Assembly: GCA_963820955.1 (NCBI GenBank)
Contig: CAWGCA010000048.1
Span: 1-64,000, forward strand
Length of the DNA stretch: 64,000 bases
Direction of reading: 5' to 3'
DNA from: CAWGCA01 sp963820955
Lineage (GTDB): Bacteria > Pseudomonadota > Gammaproteobacteria > Chromatiales > Chromatiaceae
Positions 1 through 8,039 of this stretch are shown here, piece by piece. Position numbers and translations under genes: made by a program. Within the stretch, counting starts at the first letter, position 1; every line of letters starts with the position of its first letter. Under the pieces are notes generated by a model. That model was not told where the DNA came from, did no database searches, and saw only the letters and a list, made by a program, of their open reading frames with translations.

Positions 1-195
1 TGATCTTGTTGGAGGGCCTCGCGGGACCCCGTGAATCGGATTGGGTGATCTGTTCCCGAGATTCGCCTTGAGCCTGTTGGGGTGGGGGCTGGGCGGACGC
101 GCGCCAACCCGGTGGCTCCATGATTGGGTGGGCATCTTGATGGGCGTGCGCGACATCGCAGTCGGTGTGACCGGTCAGGTAGAGAGCGGGGCGAC
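1..195. other. left edge, no gene recognised
   Basis: High-GC sequence upstream of the ADP-ribosylglycohydrolase reading frame. Open frames run through it but none resembles a known protein, and no promoter or RNA was recognised. A purine-rich stretch near 181-190 could serve as the ribosome binding site for the ATG at 196. Confidence 0.4.
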
Positions 196-1316
196 ATGGA
201 TTTGGGTGGCGAGCCTGCGGTGGGTGGGAGATGGACCCCGGCTCAAATCGATCTCTATTCCTCTCGTGTTCGTGGTTGTTTGCTCGGCGGTGCTGTCGGC
301 GACGCACTGGGTGCGCCGGTTGAGTTCTTGACCCGCGAGCAGATCCTGTCGCGCGCCGGTTCGGATGGGGTGCGGGAGTATCTGCCGATCTCCTGGGGCG
401 ATGTGAGTGGCTTCGGTCTGATCACCGACGACACCCAGATGACGCTCTTCATCGTTGAGGGCATCATCCGCGCGCAGGTGCGCCAGGACCGTGGGTTGGG
501 GTTCACGGTCTCGGTGACCGACCATGCGATGCGGCGCTGGTTGGACACCCAATCGTTCCCCGAGCCGACCGGTGAACGGGACGGCTGGTTGGCCGACCAG
601 CGTTGGCTGTACTCGCGGCGAGCCCCGGGAAACACCTGCCTGTCGGCGCTTCAGAGCGCCGGCCGCGGAACGATTCGGCGAGCCGGCGGCGAATCAGTCG
701 AAGGGCTGTGGTGGGGTGATGCGCTCGGCACCGTTCGGACTCCTGGGGCCGCAGTTTGGCGCCGAGGCAGCCTTCGAGATGGCTGCCGAGTCTGCCGGCT
801 ACACCCACGGGCATGTGACCGGGCAGATCGCGTCCGGGGCGCTGGCCCACCTGGTTGCTGGCCTGGTCTCCGGCCTTGAGTTGTCCCGGGCGTTGGATGC
901 CACGATCGGCTTCGTAGCGGCTTCGGGATCCGAACGGTGAGACCACGAGGGCCCTGGTCAGGGCCCAGGAGGCTGCCGCAGACCGAACGACCGAACAGGT
1001 TCAGTCCCTGGGCGAGGGCTGGGTGGCCGAGGAGGCACTTGCGATCGCGGTGTATTGCGCGCTGCGGCACCCCGAACATGGAGGCATGCTCGATGCGCTC
1101 GCGCTGGCGGTCACCCACTCCGGCGACAGCGACTCCACTGGCGCGATCTGCGGCAATATCCTTGGCGCTGCGCATGGCGTTTCGGCCGTGCCGCCGGAAT
1201 TGGTCTTCGAGGTCGAAGGCCGCGACACCGTTCTTGCGTTGGCCGACGATTTGGTGTTGGAGATGACCGCTGGCCAGCAGTTACGCAGACAACGGACCCA
1301 CCACACGCTGGACTGA
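196..1316 (+). pseudogene. ADP-ribosylglycohydrolase, two frameshifts
   Basis: The family (DraG/ARH-like) removes ADP-ribose from proteins or small molecules using two Mg ions. The N-terminal part reads RGCLLGGAVGDALGAPVEF and then ITDDTQMTLF, which holds the family's metal-binding acidic residues, followed by GNTCLSAL. Near 690 the frame must move by +1 to continue as SKGCGGVMRSAPFGL. Near 935 it must move +1 again to continue as GWVAEEALAIAVYCAL and HSGDSDSTGAICGNILGA, the C-terminal metal site. Joined, the pieces give a nearly complete protein of about 370 residues. The start at 196 is chosen because it lies just ahead of the conserved region and follows a purine-rich stretch. Either this is a pseudogene or the sequence carries single-base indel errors; nearby genes show the same damage. 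Confidence 0.8.
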
Positions 1317-1390
1317 CCGTTACCCAGGCTGGTGAACAACTCCCAACCTGGCAAGTGTCCAGCGAGAGGCGTGCTGCTTCGGTGTCGGTT

Positions 1391-1540
1391 GGCTAGGGAC
1401 TTTGGTCCCTAACCGATTGGTTGATGGGCACGTAGGTTCGAAGGGGCTACTCGAGCGGGGTGAGCGCGATGCGTTGGGCGCGGGTGTTGTCGGGGTTGTC
1501 GGCTGTAACGGTGGTGGTGGGGTCGTTGGCGGCTCCGGCG
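1391..1540 (+). repeat. promoter and signal-peptide repeat, copy 1
   Basis: About 150 bp that recur at 4909-5057 with only four substitutions and one single-base indel. The block carries a palindromic operator, a candidate -10 element, a ribosome binding site and the first roughly 27 codons of a secreted protein. Similarity stops just after the signal peptide. A whole expression and secretion leader has therefore been duplicated in front of different mature sequences. Confidence 0.9.
1393..1412 (+). promoter_or_regulatory. DosR/DevR-like palindromic operator
   Basis: The 20-bp element has arms CTAGGGAC and GTCCCTAA around TTTG. Its core matches the mycobacterial DosR (DevR) core GGGACTTnnGnCCCT, a NarL-family site that controls hypoxia and dormancy genes. 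Its centre lies about 30 bp upstream of a TANNNT-type -10 (TAGGTT at 1433-1438), which would put it near -42 of the transcript, a typical activator position. The match is seen; control by a DosR homologue is inferred. Confidence 0.6.
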
Positions 1541-2683
1541 CAAGCGGGTTCGTCGAGTTCGTCCGGATCCGATGTCGGGGTCAGTGCGGCGCACAGGGTC
1601 GCGTTCATGCCAGCGAAGGCCACCCTGAAGCGTGGCATCACCGTCAAGAATGCCACCATCTCGGCAGATGGCCGTCGGGTCACCGCAACCGTGCGCTGGG
1701 ATGCCAGGTTGCTCAAACGCACCGGCAGCCACCGGTTCCTGATGCGCCTCGTCGTGGGGTCCAGGGTGAAGGCGCGATTCTCGACCAGGAAATTGCAGGC
1801 TGGGCATCGGAATCTGGACATCAGGTTGGCGCCGAGGTGGGCTGCCATCCAGGTCGGGGACGCGGTAGTCTTGAGCTTGACCCAGCAGTACGACCGGCCC
1901 AGAGACGGCGACAGGCGCTTCGAACGCAATTTCGTGTCCACGACAACTTTGCAGTCCGTAGCCCAACCGACGCCACCTGCCGCGGCATCCAGGGGGTGCA
2001 GCCGTGTCCTCATCCGGCCGTCCGCGAATCTGCGGAACTGCTCCCTGCGCCACGCGTACCTGCCCAACACGGACCTGGCCCGAGCGAGGTTGTCCGGCGC
2101 GGATCTGTCCCGCGCGAGTTTGTATGGCACGAAGTTGTCCGGAGCGAATCTGTCCGGCGCTGAGCTGTCCCGCGCGAACCTGGCCCGAGCCAGTCTCTCC
2201 GGGGCGAATCTGTCCGGCGCGGGCCTGTTCGCGGGGCGCCTGGTGCACGTGAGGCTGCGTGATGCGAATCTGACCGGCGCGAATCTGACTCATGCACGCC
2301 TAGTGAATGCGGATCTGGCCGGGGCGGATCTGACCCGCGGACGGCTGACCCGCGCACTCATGACCGGCGCGGACCTGTCTGGGGCGCGCATGCCCGACTC
2401 GCAGTTGCGCGGCACCTACCTAAACCGCGCAGACCTGTCCGGGGCGAACCTCAGCCGCGCGAACCTGACTTGCCGTGCGAAGGGGCCCAACATGGATCCC
2501 ATCTGCCCGACCCTGTTGGATGCAGACCTGTCCGGCGCGATCCTGCGAGAGGCGACCCTACGAGGCGTGGATTTGCGCGGCGCCGACCTGCAGGGTGCGG
2601 ATCTGTCCGGCGCGGTCTGCAGCGCGGGCGTTCGGTGGACTGACGGGGAGTTCGTTCCGGATCCCCCACGCTGCCCGCAGTAA
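1460..2683 (+). CDS. secreted pentapeptide-repeat protein
   Basis: A 407-residue protein with a GTG start, preceded by GAGCGGG. Residues 1-29 form a signal peptide ending near AAPAQA. Residues 30-175 are an uncharacterised region with basic and beta-rich character. From about residue 180 to the end it is a run of A(D/N)LSGA-type pentapeptides, broken by an insert with two cysteines near residues 338-349, so it should fold as a right-handed beta-helix. It is the only long intact frame in the left segment. Most pentapeptide-repeat proteins lack a defined activity. Export and the DosR-like operator suggest a stress-induced surface or secreted protein, which is inference. Confidence 0.85.
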   Translation: MSAMRWARVLSGLSAVTVVVGSLAAPAQAGSSSSSGSDVGVSAAHRVAFMPAKATLKRGITVKNATISADGRRVTATVRWDARLLKRTGSHRFLMRLVVGSRVKARFSTRKLQAGHRNLDIRLAPRWAAIQVGDAVVLSLTQQYDRPRDGDRRFERNFVSTTTLQSVAQPTPPAAASRGCSRVLIRPSANLRNCSLRHAYLPNTDLARARLSGADLSRASLYGTKLSGANLSGAELSRANLARASLSGANLSGAGLFAGRLVHVRLRDANLTGANLTHARLVNADLAGADLTRGRLTRALMTGADLSGARMPDSQLRGTYLNRADLSGANLSRANLTCRAKGPNMDPICPTLLDADLSGAILREATLRGVDLRGADLQGADLSGAVCSAGVRWTDGEFVPDPPRCPQ

Positions 2684-2774
2684 CTGGAGGTGTGATCGCG
2701 ATGCGTGGCGGCGAATGTCGCAGGTAGGTGCCCCCGGGTAGTTGGACTGTGCTGGAGCGGGTTTGGAGGCGCTC

Positions 2775-4805
2775 ATGTTGATCCCTTCGCAAAAGTTGAT
2801 TCCATTTGCCGTTCTTGTGGTCACGCTGGCCCTGGCCGCCCCAGTTGGCGCCGTACCCCGGGAGACATTGCCACGGAATGCTCCGAGCACCCAGCAGCAG
2901 ATGCGCCTAGAGTTGCTGCAGCAGGTGGCACGTTTCGACGCAAAGACCCTGCGTTCCGAGGGTGCGATGGTCACGGACGACAGCAACGGTGAGAGGTTCC
3001 GTTTCGATCTGCGAACCGGTGCCATCCATGCGTCCGCCCCTGACTGCGCGTCGGTTGTCACGGGCTACACAAAGTGCTATTTCATCGACAGAGCCGGCCA
3101 CAAATATCTCGAACTGAAGAGGGACAAGCGCACCAAGATGGCCTTGCGGCTTATCGGTAGTCCACACGCGACTCACACACAGGGAGTTGTCGATGAGGGG
3201 CCCGATCTTGGCCCCGTCGCCTGGGTCATGGCTCAGTCAATCACCAGTCCTCTCGATGCCGTTGTGCGAATTCGGCGCACCGAGGCAGTCGACGGTCTCC
3301 TAGCGTACGAACTGAGCACGAAGCGATTCCGAGGGTCTCACTTCCAGCCAGCGTTGCTGCGGATCGAGTCGGATCGATTGCGCCTGAGCGAGCGAGGAAA
3401 TAAGACCGTCTGGGAGCGTGGTCCACAGCGAATTCGGTTCCCCGCTATGGATCGTGTGGTGTCGCGTCGGAGTTTCTCCATTGCGTTCAATGCGCTGGCG
3501 GCTCGTGAACTGGCGCGATCATCTGCTCGCAGGTGGACCCGCGAATTGCGGGCCAAGATTCGCGCGAATCCAAGAATCCGGTGCGTACGATCCGCCAGGC
3601 AGTCTTCGCCCCGAACAACTCCTACGGAGTACGAGCACGCAATGTTCCTGGTGGGAAGATGCTGATTGCTCGTAACCGCTGGGTGGCCAGCGGATGGGCA
3701 GTGACTTGGAACGCCGAGCGCAACACGGTTCAGGTTTCTCGACGTGACTTGCGGCCACGTCCGAAGGGACCGCCCCCAACCCGCAAGCCTTCGAGCCCAA
3801 GCGTTACCGAGATCAACGAGACGAGGCGTGCGCTATCCACAGAACTCGCCGTCCGCGGGATTACCGCTGGTCAGTGGGCTGTGTCACAGCCAGGAGTGAA
3901 GATGGCGATTGGGTCGCCCAGCGAATCCGAATCCAGTACCACCGGTCCCGACCTGACCTTGATGGATTTCCGCAATGGCCTTACAGCCGAAGCCGAGCCG
4001 GATTCGACCGTCACGACAGTGCGCCACCGATACGGAACGGATGCACCTTCTTTGGCGAGCATTCGGAGCCTAATCGGGCCACTCAGCGAGCGCTGGCCCT
4101 GATCGGCAAACCCGAGGCCAAGGCTGTTTGCATACCCGGCGGAGACACAGACCTTGCTTGGGCGGGAATGTTCATGCCTGGGGATTCTCGTTCCCATACC
4201 TGGCTTTGGCCAGCTCGATCTATGGAATCCGCAAGACCATCGTCAACCGAGACACGGTGGAGTATCGGATGTCCCGAGGGGCTGACTCGCAAGTGGGAGA
4301 CAATCGGGTTTTCCTATTGAGATTCTCTGGTCCCAGCCTGGTGTTGATTGGAAGCCAAGGTTCTGGCCTGGCCGACCTGTCGATCCGCTATGAATATGGC
4401 CAACTAGGTCTCAGTTTCCCGCGAGCCGATCAGCGCGTCAGTTCGGCTGTCCTGTCGGCCGCCAAGCTCACCTTGAGGGCACCTAAGGCTGTGCGTCGAG
4501 CGGCGGATGCGGTGGCGAAACGCACGGCACTTCGTTTGGCAAGAAACTGCAGGGCTGATCCCGTTGCAACAATCCGACAGCAGGCGCGGGAGGTGGCCTT
4601 GAGCCGCCGCAACGTACGTTTCCACTCGCACCGCGATGGGGCGCTGCTTTCGATCACCACACGCTTTGGCCGAAGCGCCCGCTCGGTGACCTGGAACTCC
4701 CGTCGCGGGGTAGTCGTTGTTCGCGCCCAAGGTGTGAAAAGGAAACGAACGGATCCCGCCAGGCTCAGCGTCCACTCGATTCCGAGTCCTCGTCGCTGTG
4801 GTTGA
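2775..4805 (+). pseudogene. secreted protein(s) with duplicated domain, frameshifted
   Basis: Not recognised as a known family. The ATG at 2775 follows GGAGG with 5-nt spacing and opens a clear signal peptide (VVTLALAAPVGA). The frame is good to about 3570. Coding potential then continues in a second frame to about 4050, a third to about 4185, and returns to the first until 4805; each step is equivalent to a lost base. Two sections resemble each other: the stretch around NPVRTIRQ...AVTWNAERNTVQV (3575-3740) and the one around DPVATIRQ...SVTWNSRRGVVVV (4560-4710). This is either one protein with a tandem repeat or two tandem paralogues. Possibly an envelope-associated actinobacterial protein; no function is assigned. 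Confidence 0.55.
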
Positions 4806-4908
4806 GCCGGTATCGGCGGGTTCTGATCCTGGCTTTTGTTCCCGAGGGATTGCGATGTCAAGCGGACCCGGCGTTGCGGATGGTCAATAGCCCGCGTTGG
4901 TGGCTGCG

Positions 4909-5057
4909 GGCTAGGGACTCTGGTCCCTAGCCGATTGGTTGATGGGCACGTAGGTTCGAGGGGCTACTCGAGCGGGGTGAGCGCGATGCGTTGGGCGCGG
5001 GTGTTGTCGGGGTTGTCGGCCGTAGCGGTGGTGGTGGGGTCGTTGGCGGCTCCGGCG
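4909..5057 (+). repeat. promoter and signal-peptide repeat, copy 2
   Basis: Near-identical to 1391-1540. The operator palindrome (4911-4930) is perfect here, CTAGGGAC and GTCCCTAG around TCTG, and TAGGTT recurs at 4951-4956 with the same spacing. The repeat ends inside a short reading frame that stops at 5114. Confidence 0.9.
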
Positions 5058-5114
5058 GCTGGGGCGGGCGCGGTGGGGCACGGGGCCGAGTTGTCACCTT
5101 CGGTTGGCAGGTAG
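4977..5114 (+). pseudogene. truncated secreted protein, signal peptide only
   Basis: The GTG start and the first 27 codons duplicate those of the pentapeptide protein at 1460. After the signal peptide (ending near AAPAAGA) only about 15 further residues follow before a stop at 5112-5114. No mature domain remains. The downstream DNA instead encodes, on the other strand, the broken C-terminal part of a glycosyltransferase. The simplest reading is a gene cut by a rearrangement or a mis-assembly at about 5060-5110. Confidence 0.7.
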
Positions 5115-5476
5115 TTGAGCCAGCGCACAGTGTGCGCTTGCTATGTGTCAAGCCCACCCAGGACCTCCGCGAGGTTTCGCCCCGCAGGCAAGCGGATGAA
5201 CTCGTCTGCGTCGAGTAGGAACAGCCAGTCCGGAACGGTGGCCTGTGATTCGAGGTACTCAGATAGGGCAGTGCGTTGTGGGTGGTAGGAGTTCGACACT
5301 CTGTCGAGCCTCAAGCGCAGGCCCTCCGTCTCGAGAGCTTGCAGAATCTGCCACGTGCCGTCGGTGCTGTCGTTGTCAACTACGTCGATCCAGTCAAGGT
5401 GCTGGAGGTTCTGGCGAACGAAGGCTTCGATGATGTCGCTTTCGTTCTTGACGACCGCGACCCCTGCGCAGATCAT
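5085..5476 (-). pseudogene. family 2 glycosyltransferase, truncated
   Basis: Starts MICAGVAVVKNESDIIEAF, typical of GT-A family 2 glycosyltransferases, followed by VVDNDSTDGTW (nucleotide-sugar binding) and DWLFLLDADEFI (metal-binding DXD-type motif). The frame stops at 5141. Similarity appears to resume in another frame as RWLNYLPTEGDN down to about 5085 and then ends abruptly against the leader repeat. Intact members have roughly 250-350 residues, so more than half is missing. Its ATG overlaps the stop of the upstream methyltransferase (ATGA), so the two were an operon. Likely sugar or polysaccharide assembly. Confidence 0.7.
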
Positions 5477-6166
5477 CGGCGCACCTTGGACGACCCCGAC
5501 CGCACCGTTTGGCGCAACTGGGCCGCACGTGACCGCGCCGTTCGGCCCAGTGTCGGCCTGCGTGCCGTGCCCCATACGGAGACGGGGAATCGCGGATCGT
5601 TTCGGAGGTCGTGGACCCCAGGTTCCGTAGTCCACCCACCGTTCGAGGTTTGCGATGAGACGGGCTTGTTCCCCCATGAGTCCGTCTCGACGTCCATGAA
5701 GCCAGCTTGGAGGAGGAACAGTCGAAGGCCCGAGGCTGTCCAACGCCGGTAGTCCCCGGGCGCTGGGTGGTAGCGGATCAAGAAAGACGGCAATGTGATC
5801 AGGAACATGCCGCCCGGCCTGAGCATGGCCCGGACATTTCGCGCCGCACGATACGGGTTCTCAATGTGTTCAAAAACCTGCTCCGCGATAATGAGGTCGT
5901 ACCGCTCCCTCGAGTCTGGTCTCGCAGATGTCGTATTCCGGCCAATCCAGGCTCCGGAATGACTTGAATCCGAAGTCCGACCAGCCGTCCCCGGAAATCT
6001 TCATGACGTCGAGGTTCTGGTTCCCTGGGCGCTGACGATCTGCGCACAGGAATCGTTCATGACTCGACGTACCCAACGATCGAAGACCATATGTTCCTGG
6101 TCCTGAGTTCTTGCCCGGCCCGCCTTTGCCGCAACACTGTACTGCCGGCTTGCTGCCCGCGAACAA
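5473..6166 (-). pseudogene. class I SAM methyltransferase, multiple frameshifts
   Basis: Fragments in different minus-strand frames join into one methyltransferase. SHERFLCADRQRPG and then WPEYDICETRLE come first. A shift near 5915 leads to YDLIIAEQVFEHIENPYRA and MLRPGGMFLITLPSF, the post-I and motif II/III region of a Rossmann methyltransferase. Around 5655-5610 the frame slips out and back (LIANLERWVDYGTWG, then HDLRNDPRFPVSVWGTA). The last frame ends in a TGA that overlaps the glycosyltransferase start. The substrate is unknown; the company of a glycosyltransferase and a TylF-like enzyme suggests sugar modification. At least three indels make it non-functional as written. Confidence 0.65.
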
Positions 6167-6188
6167 AGGCTGTCGTGCGACTCACGAA

Positions 6189-6470
6189 CTAGGTGGCCGA
6201 CTCAACAACGAAGGCTTGCCCCGCCCAGCCGAAACGGGCATACGGCACGAACCGCCACTGGGGTTGAGCTTGATCGAGTTCTTGGTGGGCCGCACGTTCC
6301 CCACTGGGTTGGGTGGCCGAATAGCAGGAATCGTCGTCGTACGCGATCACCTGGCCGTGTTTCAGCCGCGGTGCTAGGAAGGCATGGACGTCCTTCGTTG
6401 AGGAATACAGATCGCAGTCGATATAGGCGAGGGCGATATTGCTGGGGGAGGTCTCCTGCGTCCGCGACGA
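6189..6470 (-). pseudogene. TylF/MycF-type methyltransferase, C-terminal fragment
   Basis: The last ~90 residues of a TylF-like O-methyltransferase. IALAYIDCDLYSSTKDV carries the conserved acidic metal and catalytic site, and FLAPRLKHGQVIAYDDD and FVPYARFGWAGQAFVVE follow. Members act on sugars in macrolide, nucleoside and surface-glycan pathways. The normal N-terminal SAM-binding half is absent: upstream in the same frame the sequence changes to an unrelated antitoxin. It lies 5' of the methyltransferase and glycosyltransferase genes on the same strand and was probably part of their operon. Confidence 0.7.
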
Positions 6471-6638
6471 GAGAGGGAAGGGTTCATGACTACGGAATTT
6501 CTGAAATCCCCGGCTGCGGACTTTATCCGACAAGCCCAGAATGGTCCGCATCTGATCGCTATTCAGCTTCCAGGAATCCAGGATACTCATGGTCGCCTTG
6601 GTCAGCACCAAACGACTCTCCGGGGTCATTTCAATCAT
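6471..6638 (-). pseudogene. MbcA/ParS/Xre-type antitoxin, N-terminal fragment
   Basis: The first ~56 residues of a DUF2384-type antitoxin: ILDSWKLNSDQMRTILGLS followed by KVRSRGFQKFRSHEPFP, the DNA-binding N-terminal part of the MbcA/Xre family. These normally run about 120-150 residues and are followed by a RES-domain toxin that degrades NAD or modifies its targets. Here the C-terminal toxin-binding part and the toxin are missing, because at about 6470 the sequence changes to the methyltransferase fragment. The start is ATG 6638, or ATG 6629 in the same frame; GGAAGGAGC precedes it. AT-richer than the DNA to its left. Confidence 0.65.
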
Positions 6639-6664
6639 GCCAGTGCTCCTTCCGCCGATGCGAC

Positions 6665-6695
6665 GGATATTACCAAGTAATTAGGTAGGATATTA
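6665..6695 (-). promoter_or_regulatory. direct repeats upstream of antitoxin
   Basis: Two copies of TAATATCC (minus strand) at 6695-6688 and 6672-6665, spaced 23 bp apart, about two helical turns. They lie 27-57 bp upstream of the antitoxin start. Xre/MbcA antitoxins usually repress their own promoter, so these could be the operator. The repeats are seen; the role is inferred. Confidence 0.4.
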
Positions 6696-6774
6696 ACACG
6701 CCAGCGAAACCAAAGCCATTAGCGAACATGCCTTGGTGCCGACATGAAACCCAGGGGGAGCCTCCGACATGCTC

Positions 6775-7221
6775 TCAGTCAAACAGCCTACGCCACCAAC
6801 GTCTACGATTTCCGGGCAGTACCGTACTGATAGAGAGGTCACAAGGTTTTAACCTGCTCAGCACCCATCCCGGCAAGGGAGGGTTGTCACTATATCCGCA
6901 GGAGACACCCAGGTTGTTTGGGTCATATATCTTGATGAATTTCGGCTTCTGCAGATCATCCGCATACACAATACCGCAATAATCTTCTCCGTGCTCCTTT
7001 CGCAGCAGGCTATCCACCTCATCTATGAACCGGTGCAGTTGCTCCCTGGTTGCCTTCTCGGTCGGCGGTGCTGTTCCTACGGCATAGATATACCAATCGT
7101 CGTCGCCCTGCACCCGAAGCACCTCCCAAAGGGCATCCAGGTGATGCCAGCGCAAAGCCGAAGTGAAACTGCCACGGAAGGCATTGAGGTAGGCTTGTCG
7201 GTCTAGTTCCGATGCTTCATC
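6775..7221 (-). CDS. conserved hypothetical protein
   Basis: A soluble protein of about 149 residues, rich in Trp and acidic residues, with no signal peptide or membrane segment. Recognisable blocks are LDRQAYLNAFRGSFTSALRW, DDDWYIYAVG, EDYCGIVYADD and FIKIYDPNNLGVSCG. I recall similar uncharacterised proteins in Chromatiales and related bacteria but know no function. The start at 7221 is preferred because GGGAA precedes it and the conserved part begins at once; the same frame also opens at ATG 7284. It is an ordinary intact gene, which supports the view that sequence right of about 6470 is sound. Confidence 0.6.
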   Translation of the reverse strand, partial: DEASELDRQAYLNAFRGSFTSALRWHHLDALWEVLRVQGDDDWYIYAVGTAPPTEKATREQLHRFIDEVDSLLRKEHGEDYCGIVYADDLQKPKFIKIYDPNNLGVSCGYSDNPPLPGWVLSRLKPCDLSISTVLPGNRRRWWRRLFD

Positions 7222-7500
7222 CATCTGATTTCCCGAAACAACCGCGTCGGTGCAGCCCGAGATCAGGTCAGCTGCGTTATTCATACACCAGAGCGCCTGG
7301 AAAGCTCACCCTCCACAACAGGCAGACAAAAAGCGCTCACTCTCGCCGAGCGCCTGCCACTGCTCAACTGCTTGCTGGCATAAGCATATAGGGCGACATC
7401 CAATTTACCCTAGGGCCTCAATGACAGTTCTTGCTAGCAGTCAATCGAGACTACCTATTGCAGAGTAAAAGAGTTAGAACACAGCGAATCCCGCTGGCGT

Positions 7501-7845
7501 TCAACCCTTCATTTTCAGCAACATCTCATCAACCATTTTTTCACTTTCATACCAATCTTCTGTTTCCCAGCCGGGCTCGAACCCCCTTCGCTCCGCGCGG
7601 AAATAGGCCATTTTGGCAACCATTTCGTATCTTTCGCGTGGATCGATTTTCTCGAGTACGGTCTGCGCTGCCCGGGATTTTGCAGTGGTCTTTTTCTGTA
7701 CCGTCTTTTTTACGGCCTGTTTTGTTACCGCTTTTTTCGTTACTGTCTTTTTAGCTACTACTTTTTTAGCGACTGCCTTTTTTGCCACCACTTTCTTGGT
7801 AACTGTCTCCATCCTTTCCACCTTGGTCTTACTGCCTCTGTTCAT
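7501..7845 (-). CDS. Lys/Ala-rich DUF2934 protein
   Basis: About 114 residues. The first half is an imperfect array of KKxVAKKxV units, a histone H1/AlgP-like basic tail expected to bind DNA or other polyanions. The second half, RERYEMVAKMAYFRAERRGF to the end, is a DUF2934 domain. The ATG at 7845 is chosen because AGGAGG stands 6 nt upstream; the frame also opens at 7872 and 7812. Such proteins are common in Gammaproteobacteria and may be nucleoid-associated, which is inference from composition. The tail is built from short nucleotide repeats and could vary in length between strains. Confidence 0.75.
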   Translation of the reverse strand: MNRGSKTKVERMETVTKKVVAKKAVAKKVVAKKTVTKKAVTKQAVKKTVQKKTTAKSRAAQTVLEKIDPRERYEMVAKMAYFRAERRGFEPGWETEDWYESEKMVDEMLLKMKG

Positions 7846-8039
7846 TTTTCCTCCTGTAACAGGGTCCGACATCGTATTTCTCTCCGGGCAAACATCAATG
7901 TAAAATGGTTTCGAGCGGGAGTTTACCGGAAAACAGAGAAAAACATTAGTTAAAGCAACTTATGTGTTGATAACGATAACTGAATGGGTCGCTCCACAAA
8001 TACGATATACTTCGCGTTTTAGCAAAATATTTTCGCACC

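Noticed and set aside
41..331. Open frame at the left edge as a gene
   Set aside because: Overlaps the recognisable ADP-ribosylglycohydrolase start in another frame and resembles no protein.
1393..1412. Stem-loop as transcription terminator of the ADP-ribosylglycohydrolase gene
   Set aside because: No T-run follows, it is conserved with fixed spacing to a -10 in both copies, and it matches a known operator core.
1409..2293. Long minus-strand frame opposite the pentapeptide gene
   Set aside because: A shadow of the repeat codons: its SGQIRAGQ-like repeats are the reverse of ADLSGA codons, with no start signal.
7501..7845. CRISPR-like or tandem repeat array
   Set aside because: The repeated bases encode a continuous Lys/Ala-rich protein with a folded DUF2934 domain; no spacers.
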